Assembly (NCBI GenBank): GCA_001972305.1
Contig: BDDD01000028.1
Coordinates: 39,545-103,544, forward strand
DNA from: Cephalotus follicularis
Lineage: Eukaryota > Streptophyta > Magnoliopsida > Oxalidales > Cephalotaceae
Length of the DNA stretch: 64,000 nt
Direction of reading: 5' to 3'
The position numbers were made by a program, and so were the translations under genes. Below the pieces are notes generated by a model. It made no database searches and was not told where the DNA came from. It saw nothing but the letters and a program-made list of their open reading frames with translations. Positions 60,372 to 64,000 of this stretch are shown piece after piece; position 1 is the first letter of the stretch; each line of letters starts with the position of its first letter.

Positions 60372-62066
60372 TGCCTCCGAGAAAAAACAACAATTCTGAA
60401 GCCACCGGTAGTCGAGCACTCGAGATTCCACCTCCTGATGCTGGTCAAGTTGCGGCTCCCGAGCAAGCTCCCATCACTGGGGAGAAATTCAGTCAGCTCC
60501 TCCAGGTATGGAGCGCCTAACCAACTTGTTCGCAAATAATCTGGCCAATAATGATCAGGTCGGACCTTCCAGACCATTTTTCCAAGAACAATCTGGTCCG
60601 AGCAGACCAGCCTAGGAGAACCAATGCCCCCGTGGGAAAAGGCGAAACCCTTCGAGGACGGGCATGCTGCCCCCAAGGCAGTCAGGGGTTGATACACCCC
60701 TAAGGAGGAGAGTTGAGATTAATACATCTCAGAGAGCAGAGTCTTCAACTGCCCGGGATCATAACAATGATCCTCAGCCCCAACATCCAAAGCAGGATCC
60801 CATGGAAGTAGATCACCCAACGGGCACCGAGGAGGACCGAGCACATTCCTACACATCGCGCAGGACCGAGACGATGTGTGGGAGTAGGTCAACACATTCA
60901 GCCACATTGGCTGGGCAGTCACATGCTTTTTGTAGGACTAGGAACATTAAGGATGTGGAGCAAGAAATGAACAGAAGGCTTACTGAGATGGAGAGAAGGC
61001 TCCAAGGAGCCGAGAAGACAAAAGGGTACCTGTCTGAGGTACGTAACATCAGTGCCACTCCTTTTACATCCGAGATCATGAAGAAGCACATCCCTAGAGG
61101 ATTCTGGTTCCCGAGTCTCAAGGAGTATGATGGGTCCACAGACCCCATCTAGCACGTGCGCTACTACACCCAAATCATGTTAGTGCATTAGGCCTCGGAC
61201 GCAATCCTTTGTCAAGGATTCCTGGCAACACTGACTGGAGCTGCCCAGTCGTGGTATTCTACCCTGGCAGAGGGATCAGTGGCGAATTTCAAGTAGTTTA
61301 CGGAACTGTTTGTGGTCAAGTTCCTCAATAGCACCACACAGAGGAGAAACTCAACTCACTTGATCAACGTGGTACAGGGAAAAGATGAGTCACTGAGAGA
61401 CTACCTCTCCAGGTTCAATAAAGATTCTCTGACAGTGAAAGACCTTGAGCCATCCTTCGCCCTAGCAGCTCTGAATAATGGGTTGAAGGACAAATCCCCC
61501 CTCACCTTCTCTCTGATGAAGAAGTCCGCGGTGGATATGGCAAACCTGTTGAGAAGAGCAGAAAAATATGTCAATGTCGAAGAGGCGATGGCCGCTAGAA
61601 AACAAAAAACATCCTAGTCGGGCCATCAGGTGGAGAAAGTGGAGCATTCAAGAAATGCTCCCGGGAAGAAAGAGAAGAGAAATGAGAGGTCCGTGCTGCC
61701 CAGGGATGACCTCAGACACTAACTCTCCAAGAGAGAGAAGTCATCAAGGGGACGGATGCCCATCCCAGCCTATAACAATTTTGCCCCTCTCCTTGAAACA
61801 CGCACCAGAATACTTACCGTGGAGAAGGACAAGGTCCCTATGCAATGGCCTGTACCAATGAGGTCCTCAGCTAAGAAGAGGTATACAGAGAAGTATTGTC
61901 GGTACCATTATGACCACGGGCACGATACCGAGGAGTGCCGGCACCTGAAGAATCAGATAGAGAACCTGATTCGCAAAGGGAACCTACGCAAGTATGTGGA
62001 TAGGAATGCTCTTCAGGAAAGGAAGAAGTGCAGAGAAGAGGCTCCACGGCAGCCAGAGGAGTAGCA
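60372..62066 (+). pseudogene. element J: gag, broken
   Basis: Starts MPPRKNNNSEATGSRALEI. After a frame change near 60510 comes a disordered Arg/Ser-rich stretch, then TSEIMKKHIPRGFWFPSLKEYDGSTDP (60664-61152), AAQSWYSTL, FTELFVVKFLNSTTQRRN, LRDYLSRFNKDSLTV and MANLLRRAEKYVNVEEAM. The zinc knuckle CRYHYDHGHDTEEC is at about 61899-61940, followed by LKNQIENLIRKGNLRKYV. Stops near 61150, 61189, 61294 and 61615 stand mostly at Gln, Glu or Trp codons of relatives. Confidence 0.87.
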
Positions 62067-62159
62067 GCAGCCCAGAGGTGTCATCCACACCTGGCGACCA
62101 TAATATGTCTAGAAAGGCCTATGCAAGACAAACATTTGATGTGCAATAATACCAACATA

Positions 62160-62600
62160 GCTAAAGGTTGAAGACTGGTGGAGATGATGAGGTGATATCC
62201 TTCTCCGAGGTGGACTATGAGGGAGTACGTCTCACCCATGATGATCCAGTTGTGGTAACTCTTCTGGTGGAGCTTTTCACTATGAAGAGAATCCTTATTG
62301 ACAGCGGGAGCTCGGCCAATATCCTGTACAAGCATGCTTTTGATCAACTAAGGATACTGACCGATTAGCTCAAACCCGTGAAAACCCCACTAGTCGGCTT
62401 TGCAGGGGAGATGTCCATCCTTTGGGATCCATCGACCTGTCCCTGGTTACAGGTACGGCCCCACGTTAGACCCAGGTGCAGATGACATTCCTGGTAGTGG
62501 ACACACCAAGCCCGTACAATGCCATAGTCGGGGGACCAGGTTTGAACTTGATGGAATCAATAGTGTCAACTAGACACCTGGTGATGAAATTCCCAACAAG
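62160..62600 (+). pseudogene. element J: protease, broken
   Basis: ISFSEVDYEGVRLTHDDPVVVTLL, then the active site RILIDSGSSANILY (about 62287-62330), then PYNAIVGGPGLNLMESIVS (about 62512-62570), which closes the Tat protease. A stop near 62366 and a frame change near 62400-62470 break it. Confidence 0.87.
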
Positions 62601-63780
62601 GTTTGGCATGAGGGAAGTCCGAGGAGACCAACAGGTGGCAAGGAAGTGCTATAAAACTATCATAATGGATAAATGGAAGGAAAAAGTACTTCCTATTGCA
62701 AATGTGGAGCCCGAGCACCCACGGCCTATTGAAAAAGTTGTACAAGTGCCCTTGGATGAGGGAAATGAAGAAAGGATTATCCAAGTCGACTCACAACTTG
62801 GAGAGGTGGAGAAAGGGGAACTTATAACATTCCTAAAAAATAATAAAGATGTGTTTGCTTGGTCAGCAGAGGAGGTCCTTGGGATCAGCCCAGAGGTAAT
62901 GGTACACAAGCTAAGTGTGGATCCTATGAAACCTCAAACCAAGCAAAAGAAAAGGAACTTCACTCACGAGAGGCAACATGTAATAACTGAGGAAGTGAGC
63001 AAGCTATTACAAGCGGGGTTCATCAGGGAAGTACACTATTCTAACTGGCTGGCGAACCCGGTCCTAATCAAGAAAGCAAATGGCAAGTGGAGGATGTGTA
63101 TCAACTTTACCGACCTCAACAAAGCTTGTCCCAAAGATCACTTCCCCCTCCCAAAGATTGATCAGTTGGTGGATGCGACCTCAGGGTATAGAATGTTAAG
63201 CTTCTTGGATGCCTACTCGAGTATAATCAAATCCCCATGTACGGGCTTGACGAGAACAAGAGAGCTTTCATCACGAATCGAGGCATGTACTGTTACAGAG
63301 TCATGCCCTTTGGATTGAAGGTCAACAAGATCTTTGAACCTCAGATCGGGAGAAATATGGAGGTTTACATTGACGACATGCTCATCAAAACGCCAGCAAG
63401 GAGTCCTCACATTAAAGACTTGGAGGAAACTTTTGAAGTTTTGAGGAGATACAAAATGAAGCTCAATCCTTCTAAGTGTACTTTTGGGGTCACCTCTAGT
63501 AAGTTCCTCAGATTCATGATCTCAAGCAGAGGAATAGAGGCTAATTCGAAGAAAATTACGGTAATTCAGAGCATGAGGCCTCATTAGACTATCAGGGACA
63601 TACAAAAGTTGAATGGAAGAATAGCAGCTCTGAGTAGATTTGTCTCAAAGTCAGCCGAGAAGTGTCTTACTTTTTTCAAAGTACTGAGAGATCCCAAGGG
63701 GTTTTCTTGGTCGGATGAATGTCAAGCAGCCTTCAACAAGTTGAAAGAATACCTGGCTTCCCCTCCTCTTATATCAAAAC
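62601..63780 (+). pseudogene. element J: reverse transcriptase, broken
   Basis: FAWSAEEVLGISPEVMVHKL, FIREVHYSNWLANPVLIKKANGKWRMC, FTDLNKACPKDHFPLPKIDQL and MLSFLDAYSS precede a frame change near 63227. The other frame then gives FITNRGMYCYRVMPFGLK, joined directly to VNKIFEPQIG. Relatives have about nine residues between these (including A-T-Y-Q-R), so a short in-frame deletion is likely. MEVYIDDMLIKT has the catalytic Asp pair (about 63357-63390), and LNPSKCTFGV follows. Confidence 0.88.
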
Positions 63781-64000
63781 CTAAGGATGGGGAAGACTTG
63801 TATTTGTACCTTGCAGCAACAATAGGCGCAGTGAGTGCAGTGCTTGTCCGAGAAGAGGAGAAAGTTCAGATGCCGGTATACTACGTCAGAAAAACCTTAA
63901 ATGATGCTAAGGGGAGGTATCCTGAAGTTGAGAAATTTGCTTATGCTCTGATTATAGCAATAAGGAAGCTAAGGCCATACTTCAAATCTCATACCTTCAA
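63781..64000 (+). pseudogene. element J: RNase H, first part
   Basis: DLYLYLAATIGAVSAVLVRE has Ala where relatives have the first or a neighbouring acidic residue (usually LYLYLA-V-S). VYYVRKTLNDAKGRYPEVEKFAYAL carries the Glu. The frame is open to the window end. Confidence 0.85.

Larger units (their letters stand above)
59813..64000 (+). mobile_element. element J: Tat-type Ty3/gypsy retrotransposon, runs off the window
   Basis: 5' LTR, primer binding site, gag, protease, RT and the first half of RNase H are present in order. The right part lies outside. The TGGCGTCGTCTGTGGAAA primer site and a gag knuckle of the type YCRYHYDHGHDTEEC are characteristic of Tat-lineage elements. Stops and frame changes show it is inactive. 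Confidence 0.9.

Noticed and set aside
1-64000. tRNA, rRNA or other structural RNA genes
   Set aside because: None recognised; tRNA-like strings are only the primer binding sites of retroelements.

Overview
This is nuclear DNA of a flowering plant, most likely a eudicot. It is AT-rich, has no gene-dense or operon-like stretches, and is almost wholly made of LTR retrotransposons, a CACTA DNA transposon and an endogenous pararetrovirus fragment. The only host gene I can support is the 3' end of a GDSL-type esterase/lipase gene on the minus strand (57340-57571).

Layout from left to right. 1-1130 holds a minus-strand promoter/leader fragment that looks LTR-derived. 1131-22211 is an Athila-type Ty3/gypsy complex: a truncated element A (RNase H, integrase, 3' region), a shared LTR (4207-5962), element B (gag and protease only, RT to integrase deleted), and a second LTR (11191-22211). 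That second LTR is split by a complete Tekay/Del-type chromovirus C (12070-21328; 5-bp duplication CCCTT). With C and one duplication copy removed, the two B LTRs measure 1756 and 1757 bp. 22212-23088 is an endogenous pararetrovirus fragment. 23089-39106 is a minus-strand Tekay-like chromovirus D, whose RT gene is split by a CACTA transposon E (27571-34997; 3-bp duplication TTT) carrying a TnpD-like and a TnpA-like gene.

39107-40219 is unassigned. 40225-57327 is a three-level nest on the minus strand: a short-LTR Ty1/copia element F (duplication ATAAT) contains a SIRE-type copia element G (43852-55698), which contains a 2.7-kb solo LTR H (49621-52362; duplication GTAGA). F landed about 12 bp beyond the GDSL stop codon. 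The gene's last intron probably begins at 57572 and holds a minus-strand Athila-type solo LTR I (58219-59700; duplication GATAT). From about 59813 to the window end a plus-strand Tat-type gypsy element J begins (LTR, PBS, gag, protease, RT, part of RNase H). Every element reading frame is broken by stops, frameshifts or deletions, so all are relics.

The most unusual signal crosses element families. Clusters of degenerate self-complementary words centred on GTCGAC or ATCGAT lie in non-coding parts of unrelated retroelements (Athila-type B and I, Tekay-type C and D, SIRE-type G, solo LTR H, and the 1-1130 fragment). Families use different words at equivalent places. In element G the same words also sit just upstream of a TATA box in front of its extra 3' ORF. 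A second candidate novelty is a small ORF inside the Athila-type LTRs, built from 17-residue Cys/His-rich repeats and open in all three LTR copies.
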